A DNA stretch of 64,000 nucleotides from JACKAQ01 sp965227145 (GCA_965227145.1 OZ245730.1:682001-746000), one strand, 5' to 3'. Positions 45,819-55,547 are shown, counted from the stretch's first letter. A program made the numbers and translations. The notes: generated by a model not told the origin, from the letters alone.

Positions 45819-45962
45819 CAGAAGTGTACACTTTTGCGTTTGTTGGTGCCGGTTGAGAAACTGCAAATCGCCCAACGGGCGAAATTAATTGGCTAAAAAC
45901 GGGCATAAATCACCAAAATCAACCAAAAGAATATACAAAAGATCACTAATTTGCGCAAGCCG

Positions 45963-45976
45963 GAACTGTACAGTTC
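45963..45976. promoter_or_regulatory. Perfect 14-bp palindrome in a divergent promoter region
   Basis: GAACTGTACAGTTC is perfectly self-complementary and flanked by GCCG and GGC. It lies 107 bp before the VOC start and 145 bp before the TPR-like start, so a regulator could control both. It does not match the LexA boxes I know (GAAC-N4-GTTC or CTGT-N8-ACAG). Confidence 0.45.
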
Positions 45977-46083
45977 GGCAATTTTGTGCGTTTGACAGAT
46001 GCAACTTTCGCGATTATTTTGCCGTTGAGCATGTGGAAATAGAAAATTATTGGTTCATTTACCCAAACAAAAGGAGGTTTGCC

Positions 46084-46452
46084 ATGGCAAACGCAATTAA
46101 TTGGTTCGAAATTCCGGCAGTCAATTTTGACCGCGCCAAACAATTTTACGGTGCCGTTTTTGAGGCAGAATTGCATGTGCAGGATATCGCGGGTGTGAAA
46201 ATGGCATTTTTGCCGGCGGATAACAAAAGCGTTGGCGGTGCCGTTTGCAGCGGCGAAGGCTACAAACCGTCGATGGACGGCGCCAAATTGTATCTCAACG
46301 GCGGCGAAGATTTGAGCCATCCGCTTGCCCGCGTCGAATCTGCCGGCGGAAAAGTGGTGCTCCCGAAAACCAAAATTTCCGATGAAATCGGCTATTTCGC
46401 GATATTCGTTGATACAGAAGGCAATCAGGTTGCTTTCCATTCGCCCCGCTAA
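46084..46452 (+). CDS. VOC-family (glyoxalase-fold) protein
   Basis: 122 aa from ATG 46084, chosen because AGGAGG lies 6 nt upstream; the open frame extends 65 codons further without homology. It starts NWFEIPAVNFDRAKQFYGAVFEAEL and ends FAIFVDTEGNQVAFHSPR, a single VOC module of the kind widespread as small stress proteins. The reaction is unknown. A terminator follows 50 bp later. Confidence 0.9.
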   Translation: MANAINWFEIPAVNFDRAKQFYGAVFEAELHVQDIAGVKMAFLPADNKSVGGAVCSGEGYKPSMDGAKLYLNGGEDLSHPLARVESAGGKVVLPKTKISDEIGYFAIFVDTEGNQVAFHSPR

Positions 46453-46508
46453 AATTTTAGCGGTTTGAATTCCGCTGAAAAATTCCGATGACAACGGATT
46501 GAAAAATA

Positions 46509-46552
46509 AAAACCCATCGCGATGAATAGCATTTCGATGGGTTTTTTATTTT
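46509..46552. terminator. Bidirectional intrinsic terminator
   Basis: AAACCCATCGCGAT-GAATAGC-ATTTCGATGGGTTT forms a long stem, with TTTTTATTTT on one side and an A-run on the other. It separates the VOC gene (plus) from the DinB gene (minus). Confidence 0.9.
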
Positions 46553-46568
46553 CAGAACATACAACAGT

Positions 46569-47075
46569 TTACATTCCTTCGTCTGCAGATGGCCCGTACA
46601 TGCCGGGAATCGGCACATCCAGCAATCGCAAATACACGCTCAACTGCGCACGGTGGTGGATCATGTGGTTCATGATAAAGCTGCGCACCACCGCAATTTT
46701 CGGCATCGTAAAAAATACCTGTCCGCCGCCGAGCAACGACCAATTTTCCATAAATGTTGCGTCTGCGGCGTCTGCCAGCGCATTACGGGCTGCGGCAACG
46801 TTGGCATCAAAAAAACTGAGCAGTTCGGAAGTGCTGCCGGCTTGCGGTGTTGTAAACGGCTCTCCGCCGACCGGCGCAAAATCGAGTTCCGATTGTAAAA
46901 TTGTCGGTGCCATCCATGTCGGCACGTTGGCGAGATGCGAAGCCAATTGACCGAGCGAAAACGATTTTTCGTGCGGTTTCCAGCCCAATTTTGCTTCCGG
47001 TACAATGGCCAGCATTTTGCGGGTGTTGGCTGTTTCGTGGTCAAATTCCGGCAACATACTTGCTGCGATACTCAT
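46569..47075 (-). CDS. DinB-family protein
   Basis: 168 aa four-helix DinB protein. Metal-ligand-like histidines are visible in SLGQLASHLANVP (about residue 47) and in FIMNHMIHHRAQL (about 137-141), where the HxxxH pair lies. The family includes thiol-dependent transferases and uncharacterised stress proteins. It differs from the BstA-like protein at 61-630, so the window has two members of the superfamily. The start has AGGAGG 6 nt upstream. Confidence 0.88.
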   Translation of the reverse strand: MSIAASMLPEFDHETANTRKMLAIVPEAKLGWKPHEKSFSLGQLASHLANVPTWMAPTILQSELDFAPVGGEPFTTPQAGSTSELLSFFDANVAAARNALADAADATFMENWSLLGGGQVFFTMPKIAVVRSFIMNHMIHHRAQLSVYLRLLDVPIPGMYGPSADEGM

Positions 47076-47412
47076 AAAATCCTCCTGTTTGGGGTGTTGA
47101 ATGGGAACGGGTTTCCCCGGAAAAGCCGCTCAATTTAATGGTTATAATTTCCGAAAACCACAGGTCTGTGGAATTTTGGTGATTTTTTAGTGATAAAACG
47201 ATCTGCTTTTCAGCTCGTTACAGCTTGAAATCCGGAACGGCGGCAGCGCATTCAGCGTAAACATTTCTGCCCAAATCGCAAATATCGTGAAGATTAAATA
47301 CCTTGGGCATCCTCAATTAAAAGCTTATATTTCGCATCAAACGAAACATTATCTTTTTTGTTTCTATAGAATTGGCAGAAATATCAATTAGACATTTATT
47401 AGAAAATTATCA
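47076..47412. other. 337-bp non-coding spacer upstream of der
   Basis: No gene is evident. An inverted repeat CCACAG-GT-CTGTGG (47158-47171) sits in an A/T-rich flank and could be a small operator or hairpin. The 120 bp before der are A+T-rich and should contain its promoter. Nothing else stands out. Confidence 0.5.
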
Positions 47413-48744
47413 ATGAAACAACCGATCGTTACGATTGTGGGACGCCCGAATGTCGGGAAGTCCACATTTTTCAACCGGATTCTCAAAAAGCGCGAAGCGA
47501 TTGTGGATGACCAACCGGGCGTTACCCGGGATCGTCATTACGCAGACAGCGACTGGAACGGCAAAAGTTTTATGATGGTCGATACCGGCGGTTACATGCC
47601 CGACTCGGACGACATGATGGACATCGCCGTTCGCGAGCAGGTGGATATCGCCATTGAGGAATCGGATGTTATTTTATTTATCGTTGATGTGATTACCGGC
47701 GTTACGGATATCGACGAGCAAATTGCCGAAAAACTGCAGCGAACCAACCGACCCGTCATTTTGGTGGTCAACAAAGCCGACAACGACGCCCGTGAGTTCG
47801 AAGGATACGAATTTTATAACCTCGGATTGGGTGATCCGTCAATAATTTCGGCGATGCAGGGGCGCGGCGTGGGCGATTTGCTGGACCGTTTGGTGAAAGC
47901 GTTCGATAAAAAAGTGGATTACGATACGCAGGAAAAAAATGCCATCAGACTGGCTGTTATCGGGCGGGAAAACGCCGGAAAATCGTCGTTTGTGAACACG
48001 CTGGTCGGCAAACAGCGGGTGATTGTTACGCCGATTCCCGGCACGACGCGCGATCCCATCGATTCCGAATTGAAATATCAGAAACGCGATTACCTGCTCA
48101 TCGACACCGCCGGGCTGAAACGCCGTGCCCGCGTGAAAGAAAACGTGCTATTTTACAGCCAGTTGCGCACCATGCGCAGCCTGCAGCGTGCGGATATCGC
48201 GCTCTATTTTATCGATGCGGACGAAAGTATTACCCGGCAGGATTTGCGGGTGATTTCCGAAGCAGCATCCGCCAGAAAAGCGGTGGTTATCGTCATCAAT
48301 AAATGGGATCTCATCGAAAAAGATCACAAAACCATGCGCGAATGGGAAGTGGATCTGGCGGACAAACTTGGCGAATATCGCTATATTCCGGTGGTTTTTA
48401 CATCCGTTATCGAAAAGCAGCGGCTGTATAAATTGCTGGATGTCGCCACTGAAGTTTACGACGAATATCAAAAAAGCATTCGCACCAGCGATCTGAACAA
48501 AGTGCTGCTGCCCATCATTCAGGAAAACAGCCCGCCGGCCGTTCGCGGAAAAGAAATCAAGATCAATTATATTACCCAGCTCAAAACGGCGCCACCGGTT
48601 TTTGGATTTTTCACCAATCAGCCAAAGCTGATACCGGTGAACTACCGCCGGTTTCTGGAACGGCAGATTCGCGAACACTGGCAGTTTACCGGCGTTCCGG
48701 TAACGGTTGTGTTCAAACCGAAAAATAAAGACCGGCACAAGTGA
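47413..48744 (+). CDS. der: Ribosome biogenesis GTPase Der (EngA)
   Basis: 443 aa with two tandem GTPase domains and a C-terminal KH-like domain, acting in 50S subunit assembly. The first P-loop is GRPNVGKS (10-17) with DTGGY and NKAD. The second is GRENAGKS with DTAGLKRR and NKWD. The KH-like domain closes with RRFLERQIREHW. It has full length and no anomalies. The gene stands alone, and an exported peptidase gene follows. Confidence 0.97.
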   Translation: MKQPIVTIVGRPNVGKSTFFNRILKKREAIVDDQPGVTRDRHYADSDWNGKSFMMVDTGGYMPDSDDMMDIAVREQVDIAIEESDVILFIVDVITGVTDIDEQIAEKLQRTNRPVILVVNKADNDAREFEGYEFYNLGLGDPSIISAMQGRGVGDLLDRLVKAFDKKVDYDTQEKNAIRLAVIGRENAGKSSFVNTLVGKQRVIVTPIPGTTRDPIDSELKYQKRDYLLIDTAGLKRRARVKENVLFYSQLRTMRSLQRADIALYFIDADESITRQDLRVISEAASARKAVVIVINKWDLIEKDHKTMREWEVDLADKLGEYRYIPVVFTSVIEKQRLYKLLDVATEVYDEYQKSIRTSDLNKVLLPIIQENSPPAVRGKEIKINYITQLKTAPPVFGFFTNQPKLIPVNYRRFLERQIREHWQFTGVPVTVVFKPKNKDRHK

Positions 48745-48816
48745 AAAAAGGATAACTGATAAAGGGTTGCGGATAAAAAATTATCCGTAAACGGCATCAC
48801 TATTTTTGGGAAACGC

Positions 48817-50523
48817 ATGAAAATCTGTCGAAAAATAATCCTGTTGCTGCTGTTCGCCGGAATTTTTGGCGGACAGGCGATCGCCGATGAACATTTGATT
48901 TCGCAACTCCGGGCAGAGCTGAATCTGGCAAACGACGGACAGTCGTTGCCGCAGAAATGCGGTTTACCGGTGCTGGTTCAGGCTTATCGGAAAGATGCGG
49001 AAAAAGCCGCAGCGATGGTTTCCCGTTACCGGCTCGCCAAAAACTCGCAAACGCAGGATACTTACATCAGCCCGTCCGGGCATTTCGAAATCACTTACAA
49101 TCCTGCCGAAATTCCCCCATACGACCGGGACAGCAACGGCACGCCGGATTATCTGGAATTTGTCGCAAAAGGATTCGATCGCGCATGGTTTGTGGAAATC
49201 GACAGCCTCGGTTTTCTGCCGCCGCCCGACCAAAACGGGCAACCGCTGTCCGTTTATCCGGTAACATGCACAAATTTGGGTATCAATTTATACGGCGTCA
49301 CTTATTTTGATGAAGATATTCCTGCGTTGCCGGGATTCAATTATACCAGCGAAATTGAGCTGAATACTTATTTCGGTTTTGTGGATTATCCGGCAGCAAA
49401 TGGCGATCCGATTGTGCGTGACAGCATGGCAATCGCCGTTACCGCAGCGCATGAATTTAACCATGCGTTGCAGCTTGGCTATCGGTTTTGGTATGAAAAC
49501 AATCAACCGACGATCGGGAATTTGCGGGATTTGCGGTTGATAGAAGGCTCCGCAACCTATATGGAAGAAGTGGTTGCCGACGAAGTGAATGATTATTATT
49601 TGTATTTGCCTTCGTTTTTCCGGCGGGTGAACGGCACAAATTGGGACGACGATAATGGCAGTTTGCTTTACGGCGATGTCGCGTTTTACATCATGCTCGG
49701 TCAATTGTACGGCAAACAAATTACCCGGGAAATTTGGGAAGAAATGCGCAATTTGCCATCCCTTTTGTCGATGGGAAATGTGTTGTTCCGCAAAGGCAGC
49801 AACCTGCCGGAAGAATTACGCCGGCTGGCAACCTGGATGTATTTTAGTGGTGACAACGCGATTCCCGATGAATTTTTTGAAGAAGGGGACGAATATCCGG
49901 GCGCAACGTTGATAGAATTGCCAACCGTTGAACCGGATCAGACGGAAAAAATTGCTGCCAGCGATGATATGCCGCCTCTCTCTTTCCAATTGCTGCAAAT
50001 ACCTGTTTTTTCTACAATTGATACGGTGAAAACGTTGCTCAGCCCGGAGGACACACAGTCGGAATGGCTGGGTGCTTCGCTGATCCCGACTACGCCGTAT
50101 GTCCAAAATTTTGGGGAAAATGAGTTTGTGAACGTGCCGCTCAACTCCCCGGAAACCGATGTGGTTTTGGCGGTTGTCAGCGGTAACTGGTCCGATGATA
50201 AAACGGATCTGGCATCGTATCGCATCCGGATGCGGGCATCCGCTCAGCAGGCGACAACTGAGATTTTGGCGTATCCCAACATTGTGAAACCGGATGTGCC
50301 GGTGACGCAAATTAATTTTATCAATCTGCCGGAAGAATCCGTTGTGATGATTTTTAACAGCAACGGTATCCGGGTCGCAGAAGCGGTTGTCAGCGAATCC
50401 GGACGATCCGCAACATGGAACCTTCGCAATCTGGAAGGTAATCCGGTCGGCAGCGGCGTGTATATTTACCGTGTTCAATCCGATTCCAAATCAGATAGTG
50501 GCAAATTGATAATTGTTCGATAG
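48817..50523 (+). CDS. Secreted zincin-like peptidase with type IX-like C-terminal domain
   Basis: 568 aa with a signal peptide (MKICRKIILLLLFAGIFGGQAIA). The HExxH zinc motif is AAHEFNHALQLGYRF (about residue 214), and a plausible third ligand Glu is in LIEGSATYMEE. This resembles the MXAN_6640-type secreted metallopeptidases. The C-terminal ~85 residues (ILAYPNIVKP ... FNSNGIRVAEAVV ... GSGVYIYRVQS) look like a T9SS sorting domain, so the protein is likely exported across the outer membrane and cleaved. Substrate unknown. Confidence 0.78.
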   Translation: MKICRKIILLLLFAGIFGGQAIADEHLISQLRAELNLANDGQSLPQKCGLPVLVQAYRKDAEKAAAMVSRYRLAKNSQTQDTYISPSGHFEITYNPAEIPPYDRDSNGTPDYLEFVAKGFDRAWFVEIDSLGFLPPPDQNGQPLSVYPVTCTNLGINLYGVTYFDEDIPALPGFNYTSEIELNTYFGFVDYPAANGDPIVRDSMAIAVTAAHEFNHALQLGYRFWYENNQPTIGNLRDLRLIEGSATYMEEVVADEVNDYYLYLPSFFRRVNGTNWDDDNGSLLYGDVAFYIMLGQLYGKQITREIWEEMRNLPSLLSMGNVLFRKGSNLPEELRRLATWMYFSGDNAIPDEFFEEGDEYPGATLIELPTVEPDQTEKIAASDDMPPLSFQLLQIPVFSTIDTVKTLLSPEDTQSEWLGASLIPTTPYVQNFGENEFVNVPLNSPETDVVLAVVSGNWSDDKTDLASYRIRMRASAQQATTEILAYPNIVKPDVPVTQINFINLPEESVVMIFNSNGIRVAEAVVSESGRSATWNLRNLEGNPVGSGVYIYRVQSDSKSDSGKLIIVR

Positions 50524-50561
50524 CAACTGTCTTTAAGTATATATTTTTTATTCGGTTACCA

Positions 50562-51191
50562 ATGTCCAATTTTTCGCTTGCACTGCTCATTTCACTGCTC
50601 GGGCTGGATACTACCATCGCTTTTCAGGTGTTAATATCCCAACCGGTTTTCGCCTGTTCTATCATTGGCTGGCTGATGGGTGATCCGGTGACCGGAATGG
50701 AAATTGGCGCAATTATGCAGATGATCTGGCTGAATATGCTACCGGTTGGCGCAGCCAGTTTCCCGGAGGGGAATATCGCATCGATGCTGGTTTGTGCCAT
50801 CGTTATCCGCTTTGCCGATCTGGATATGCCGAACACCGTTTTTGCTGTTGCATTTGTTTACGGGATGATCGTTAGCTATGTTGGCGCACAGCTGACAACG
50901 CTGGATCGCCGGTTGAATACGCGCATCCTGAAATGGGCGCAGCAAGCCGCAGAACAGGCTGATCTGCGAAAATTGACTTTATTGGACATGCTCAGCATTG
51001 CTTTTTATTTAATAATCATGGTGTTTCTGTCGTTCATTATGCTTTGGCTTGCAGATGTCATTTTTCCGTTGTTAACATCATTGCCGCAGGGTTGGGAAAC
51101 GCGGTTGCAATTTGTGAAACCGGTGGTTTGGGGAATCGGAATAGCGCTGACAGCAGCGTTGATAATCCGTAAAAAACCGGGCAAAAATTGA
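50562..51191 (+). CDS. PTS mannose/fructose/sorbose-type IIC component
   Basis: 209 aa, somewhat short for the family (about 250-270), with about six hydrophobic segments. The PTS_IIC (EIIC-man, Pfam EII-Sor) pattern is seen in FACSIIGWLMGDPVTGMEIGAIMQMIWLNMLPVGAASFPEGNIASML. It forms the sugar channel with IID. IID, HPr and EI genes follow; no IIA or IIB gene is seen within the window. Confidence 0.9.
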   Translation: MSNFSLALLISLLGLDTTIAFQVLISQPVFACSIIGWLMGDPVTGMEIGAIMQMIWLNMLPVGAASFPEGNIASMLVCAIVIRFADLDMPNTVFAVAFVYGMIVSYVGAQLTTLDRRLNTRILKWAQQAAEQADLRKLTLLDMLSIAFYLIIMVFLSFIMLWLADVIFPLLTSLPQGWETRLQFVKPVVWGIGIALTAALIIRKKPGKN

Positions 51192-51282
51192 GATCTGTAA
51201 CGCACATTTTTAACATTTGTGCTAAAAAATGATTATATTATCCGAAACTTAAGAAAACCAAAATCGGGGAATCAATCAGGTT

Positions 51283-52083
51283 ATGCAGCCAACGTCTGCA
51301 AATGATCTGTCGGACAGGCAAAAGCCGTCAAACATCCGCCGCCGGGATATTTTGCGGGTGTTCTGGCGAAGTTTTTTTATGCAATCGGTATGGAACTATC
51401 GCAGTCTCATTTCGGTTGGTTTTGGCATGTGCCTGATACCCATATTGCGTCGTTTGTATGACGATGCCCCTTCCCGCAGTGCTTTTTTATCCCGTCATTT
51501 TAAATTTTTTAATGCACATCCGTATATGGCATCGTATGCGTTGGGTGTTTCGATTCATTTGGAAGAAGCGTTTGCCTCGGGCGATCCGGATGCCTGCAAC
51601 AAGCTGGAGCGATTCAAACAACGGCTGATCAGCATTTTGGGCGCGATGGGCGACCGGTTGTTTTGGTCCACCATTAAACCTGCGTCGCTCACTTTCGGGG
51701 TTACCGGTTTGGTGCTGTTTGATGATCTGTTGGTCAAGTTTATCTGGTTGATAATGGCTTTTTTGGTTTACAATACGCCGCATCTTTACCTGCGGTATCG
51801 CGGAATTTGGGAAGGTTACCGGCAGGGGATTCAGGTTTACAAATTATTAAATGAACAGCGATATAATTTGCTCTATCGCCTTTATTATGGACTGGCAGTT
51901 GCATCTATAATATCAGTATCTGTCGGTTTAATCATACAATTTATTCAAATTAACGAAGCCGCTTTTGCGTTGTTTTTACTTTCTGCTACGGTCGCAACGG
52001 TGGTGTTTAAAAGCTCGCGTAATTTTTATCTGTCGGTTTGCATATCATTTGTGATGGCTGTTGGTGCGGGGGCACTGTTGTAA
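51283..52083 (+). CDS. PTS mannose/fructose/sorbose-type IID component
   Basis: 266 aa. The EIID-man family pattern is clear: FWRSFFMQSVWNYRSLISVGFGMCLIPILRRLY at the start, FFNAHPYMASYALGVSIHLEE in the middle, GAMGDRLFWSTIKPA later, then C-terminal hydrophobic segments. It forms the membrane complex with IIC. It begins 91 bp after the IIC stop and is followed by HPr after a 56-bp gap. Confidence 0.92.
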   Translation: MQPTSANDLSDRQKPSNIRRRDILRVFWRSFFMQSVWNYRSLISVGFGMCLIPILRRLYDDAPSRSAFLSRHFKFFNAHPYMASYALGVSIHLEEAFASGDPDACNKLERFKQRLISILGAMGDRLFWSTIKPASLTFGVTGLVLFDDLLVKFIWLIMAFLVYNTPHLYLRYRGIWEGYRQGIQVYKLLNEQRYNLLYRLYYGLAVASIISVSVGLIIQFIQINEAAFALFLLSATVATVVFKSSRNFYLSVCISFVMAVGAGALL

Positions 52084-52139
52084 ATTAGCCCGTTTTTGCC
52101 ACCCGTCACAGTGGAGATATGATAATGGAGAATAAAAAA

Positions 52140-52406
52140 ATGATTCGTAAAATATTTACCATCAAAAACAAATACGGATTACATGCACGTCCGGCTGCGC
52201 GTTTTGTTAAGGCAACGGGTAAATTTCAATCGCATATCCAAATTATCAAAGATGGCCTGGTGGCAAATGGCAAAAGTATTATGGGGCTGATGACGCTTGC
52301 CGCGGAACCCGGCAGCGAAATAGAAGTGGTGATCGAAGGGGATGACAGAGAAGCGGCAATGGAAGCGATCCGCGACTTGATCGAAAACAATTTTTATGAA
52401 GAATAA
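52140..52406 (+). CDS. ptsH: Phosphocarrier protein HPr
   Basis: 88 aa from the ATG at 52140 (GGAG 9 nt upstream). This choice gives the standard HPr length and numbering: phospho-His15 in YGLHARPAA and regulatory Ser46 in NGKSIMGL. ATGs at 52119 and 52125 are in frame and possible. The intact Ser46 region suggests control by an HPr kinase, which is not in this window. It lies between IID and EI genes. Confidence 0.93.
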   Translation: MIRKIFTIKNKYGLHARPAARFVKATGKFQSHIQIIKDGLVANGKSIMGLMTLAAEPGSEIEVVIEGDDREAAMEAIRDLIENNFYEE

Positions 52407-52610
52407 ATTGAAATTGCCCCCCGGAAATCCTATATTTCAAAAGGATTTTGATACCATTTTTCCGATTTGGAGATAGTAGATCCCGTTGATTTTTCAGCAA
52501 TAAACGACCCATCATCGTCCAAATTGGCTCCGCTTTAATTTCAATTCGTTCCCAATTGAAGGCTATGATTTTTTTATGGAGTACTCACACTTTTCCTTAA
52601 AAGAGCATTT

Positions 52611-54419
52611 ATGAAACAACAGGCGCAAAAGGAATCCGTTTTGGAGGAGATTGTTTTGGAAGGGATTCCGGCATCTCCGGGAATAGTAATTGGAAATTGC
52701 GCCGTTTACCGGGAGCAAATCTGGCATCCCGATAAGGAAATAATTGACGACCCGAAAATTGCCGAAGAATGCCGGAAATTTCGTGCTTCCGTGCAGAAAA
52801 CCCTTGATCGCCTCAGAGCAACTTACCTGCAAGTAAAAGACCAATTTGGCAGCGAACTGGCCGAGATACTGGAAACGCAAATCGCGTTTTTGGAAGACGA
52901 TGTGTTCCTCAGCGAAATTGAAAAGCAGATCAGCGAAAATAAATTTAGCGCAGCGTATGCCACTTACCATATTCTCAGCGAAAAGCGGGAATATTTTTCC
53001 AAGCTATCGAACGAATACTTCCGGGATCGTGCGCTGGATATTTATCAGTTGAAAAAAATGCTCCTCTCCAAAATTACCGGTAAAGACAAATCCGGCATCG
53101 AGCTGTTCAAACAAAGCGCCAAAATTGTCGTTGCCGATAATTTGACACCGCACGATACGGTCCGGCTGCATCGCTACAAAGTTTTGGGTTTCGCCACCAA
53201 CACCGGCGGAAAAATGTCTCACACTGCAATTGTCGCCCGCTCGCTGGGTGTTCCGGCGGTTGTGGGACTAAAATTGGTTACGGAAATTGCCAGCAAGGAA
53301 AGCATGATGATTTTAGATGGAAATACAGGAAAAGTAATTCTTAACCCGTGTCCGGAAACGATAACAAAATATCAGGAAAGCCAAAAAAACTATTGCGATC
53401 TGGAAAGCCAGTTGTTGCTGGAAAGCATGCAGGAAACAGCAACAAAAGAAGGTAAAAATATTGAAATTTTAGCCAATATGGAATTTGAAGATGAATTGCC
53501 AACCCTGCAACGCGTTGGCGCTCAGGGCATCGGTTTGTTCCGCACGGAAGGGTTATTTCTGCATCAGAACACGCTGCCGCTGGAAGACGAGCAAGCAGCC
53601 ATTTATTCCCGGATCGCAGAAAATATGTTTCCCCGAAAGGTGATTATCCGGACGCTGGATTTGGGTGGCGACAAAGTGGCGCCAAACCTGATGAACACAA
53701 ATGAAGAAAATCCCTTTTTGGGATGGCGGGCGATTCGTTTCTGGCTGGATCACAAAACCGGATTTTTGCGGCAGTTGAAAGCCATTTTACGCGCCAATCT
53801 CAAAGGCAATGTGCAAATGATGATCCCGATGGTCAGTGGGCTGAGCGAAATTCGCCAGGTAAAAGAATTGATGGCGGAAGCCGCAGACAGCCTGCGCAAA
53901 GAGGGCAAACCCTTCAACGAAAAAATTGATATCGGTATCATGATCGAAATTCCGTCTGCGGTTATTTTGGCAGACGTTTTTGCGCAGGAAGTCGATTTTT
54001 TCAGCATCGGAACCAATGATCTGGTGCAATACACCCTGGCAGTTGATCGCGGAAATGATAAAGTTGCCCGGTTGTATTCCCATTTTCACCCGGCGGTGTT
54101 GCGCATGATCCGGATGACGATCGATGCCGGTAAACGTGCCAATATTCCCGTAGGCATGTGCGGAGAAATGGCCAGCGATCCGCGGGCAATTCCACTGCTG
54201 CTGGCAATGGGATTTGAGCAATTGAGCGCCTCACCCAATAGCATTCCGCAGTTGAAACGGGTTATCCGGGAATTAAGCCTGACCGAGTGCGCAACCCTGA
54301 ATCAGGAAATTTCGGTGCTTTCGCAAACCAGCGATGTTGTGCGTCAGGTAAACGAATTTTTCGAATCACACTTTCCGGAATTGGTTATCGCCGGTAAAGA
54401 TGAAGACGGTTACAATTGA
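52611..54419 (+). CDS. ptsI: Phosphoenolpyruvate-protein phosphotransferase (PTS enzyme I)
   Basis: 602 aa. It passes phosphate from PEP to HPr. The swivelling phospho-His204 lies in GGKMSHTAIVARSLGVPAVVG. The PEP-binding TIM-barrel domain has GLFRTEGLF, RTLDLGGDK, SIGTNDLVQYT, and active-site Cys in GMCGEMASD. Length is slightly above the usual 570. No strong ribosome-binding site is seen. The 204-bp spacer before it holds no recognised element. It works with the ptsH and IIC/IID genes upstream. Confidence 0.96.
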   Translation: MKQQAQKESVLEEIVLEGIPASPGIVIGNCAVYREQIWHPDKEIIDDPKIAEECRKFRASVQKTLDRLRATYLQVKDQFGSELAEILETQIAFLEDDVFLSEIEKQISENKFSAAYATYHILSEKREYFSKLSNEYFRDRALDIYQLKKMLLSKITGKDKSGIELFKQSAKIVVADNLTPHDTVRLHRYKVLGFATNTGGKMSHTAIVARSLGVPAVVGLKLVTEIASKESMMILDGNTGKVILNPCPETITKYQESQKNYCDLESQLLLESMQETATKEGKNIEILANMEFEDELPTLQRVGAQGIGLFRTEGLFLHQNTLPLEDEQAAIYSRIAENMFPRKVIIRTLDLGGDKVAPNLMNTNEENPFLGWRAIRFWLDHKTGFLRQLKAILRANLKGNVQMMIPMVSGLSEIRQVKELMAEAADSLRKEGKPFNEKIDIGIMIEIPSAVILADVFAQEVDFFSIGTNDLVQYTLAVDRGNDKVARLYSHFHPAVLRMIRMTIDAGKRANIPVGMCGEMASDPRAIPLLLAMGFEQLSASPNSIPQLKRVIRELSLTECATLNQEISVLSQTSDVVRQVNEFFESHFPELVIAGKDEDGYN

Positions 54420-54432
54420 TATCCACCGAATC

Positions 54433-54448
54433 ACCGGAAATTTCCGGT
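54433..54448. promoter_or_regulatory. Perfect 16-bp palindrome between ptsI and the isomerase gene
   Basis: ACCGGAAATTTCCGGT is exactly self-complementary, 13 bp after the ptsI stop. It can form a 6-bp stem with an AATT loop in RNA, but no U-run follows at once. Operator, weak terminator or repeat remnant are all possible. Confidence 0.35.
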
Positions 54449-54503
54449 AGTTGAAAATAAGATTACATTTTTTTTATTTAGAAAAAATTGGGAGAACTAC
54501 AAC

Positions 54504-55547
54504 ATGCTTGAACACGATCGATCAAATTTCTTAAAATTGCTTCAGCAATTTCCCGGACAAATTACCAGCAGCGTCGCTTTGATGAAAAATTTCAAGACTG
54601 ATGTGAAAGCTAAAAATGTCCGGGATTTGGTAATTGCCGGAATGGGTGGCTCCGCCATCTCCGGAGATCTGCTGATCGGATACATGTCTTCCGACCTGAA
54701 AATTCCTGCCGTTGTAAACCGGGATTATGAAATACCCAATTTTGTCGGAGAAAATACGCTGTTTATCGCGTTAAGCTACTCCGGCACCACGGAAGAGACA
54801 CTAACCGCCACCCGCAGCGCTCTGGCGCGCAAGGCAACGGTGATTGGCATCTCTTCTGGTGGCGAACTGCAGGCATTGTGTGAAGAAAACGGTTGTCAAC
54901 ACATTAAAATCGAAGGCGGATTACCGCCACGGCAGGCGTTGGGATACATCTTTTTCCCGTTGCTGATGTTAATGGAAGCCGCCGGTTTTCTGAAAAGCCA
55001 AAAAGCGGCAATCGAAGAAACTATTCAATTAATCGAAACATTGGATATCCGTTACGATCCCAAACGCAGCTTTGGAAATAACCTGGCAAATCACATTGCC
55101 CAAAGCATATATCACGCTATTCCGGTATGTTACTCCGGCGCGCCGTATTTATCCGGCATTCCGGTTCGCTGGCGGAACCAGTTTAACGAAAATTCCAAAG
55201 TGATGGCATTCAGCAATGTTTTTCCCGAACTGAATCATAACGAAATCATGGGTTGGGAAGGATTGCCGGAAGTGAACAAACATTTCCGGGTGATTTTCCT
55301 GCGTTGCCCGGATGAGCATGCGCGGATTAAAGAACGGATTCGCATCACCAAAGAAATTCTGCGGAAAAATAAAATTTTGTTCGGAGAAGTTTTCGCCGAA
55401 GGCGAATCGCGGTTGGCGCGGATGTTTTCGCTGATTTATACCAGCGACTGGGCAAGTTACTATTTGGCTATGCTCAACGGGAAAGATCCCATCGATATCA
55501 AAAGCATCGATTATCTGAAGCAAAAGCTCAGCGAAGCAACCGTCTGA
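54504..55547 (+). CDS. Bifunctional phosphoglucose/phosphomannose isomerase
   Basis: 347 aa of the archaeal-type bifunctional PGI/PMI family. It converts glucose-6-P or mannose-6-P to fructose-6-P. SIS-domain motifs are GMGGSAISGDLL (about 46-57), SYSGTTEET and NSKVMAF. The family Glu and His sit in LNHNEIMGW. Following the mannose-type PTS genes directly, it would feed imported mannose-6-P into glycolysis. GGAG lies 9 nt before the ATG. Confidence 0.92.
   Translation: MLEHDRSNFLKLLQQFPGQITSSVALMKNFKTDVKAKNVRDLVIAGMGGSAISGDLLIGYMSSDLKIPAVVNRDYEIPNFVGENTLFIALSYSGTTEETLTATRSALARKATVIGISSGGELQALCEENGCQHIKIEGGLPPRQALGYIFFPLLMLMEAAGFLKSQKAAIEETIQLIETLDIRYDPKRSFGNNLANHIAQSIYHAIPVCYSGAPYLSGIPVRWRNQFNENSKVMAFSNVFPELNHNEIMGWEGLPEVNKHFRVIFLRCPDEHARIKERIRITKEILRKNKILFGEVFAEGESRLARMFSLIYTSDWASYYLAMLNGKDPIDIKSIDYLKQKLSEATV

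Noticed and set aside
45963..45976. LexA/SOS box
   Set aside because: Spacing does not fit either GAAC-N4-GTTC or CTGT-N8-ACAG.
46452..46508. Additional coding between VOC and DinB genes
   Set aside because: Only a terminator and short spacer are present.
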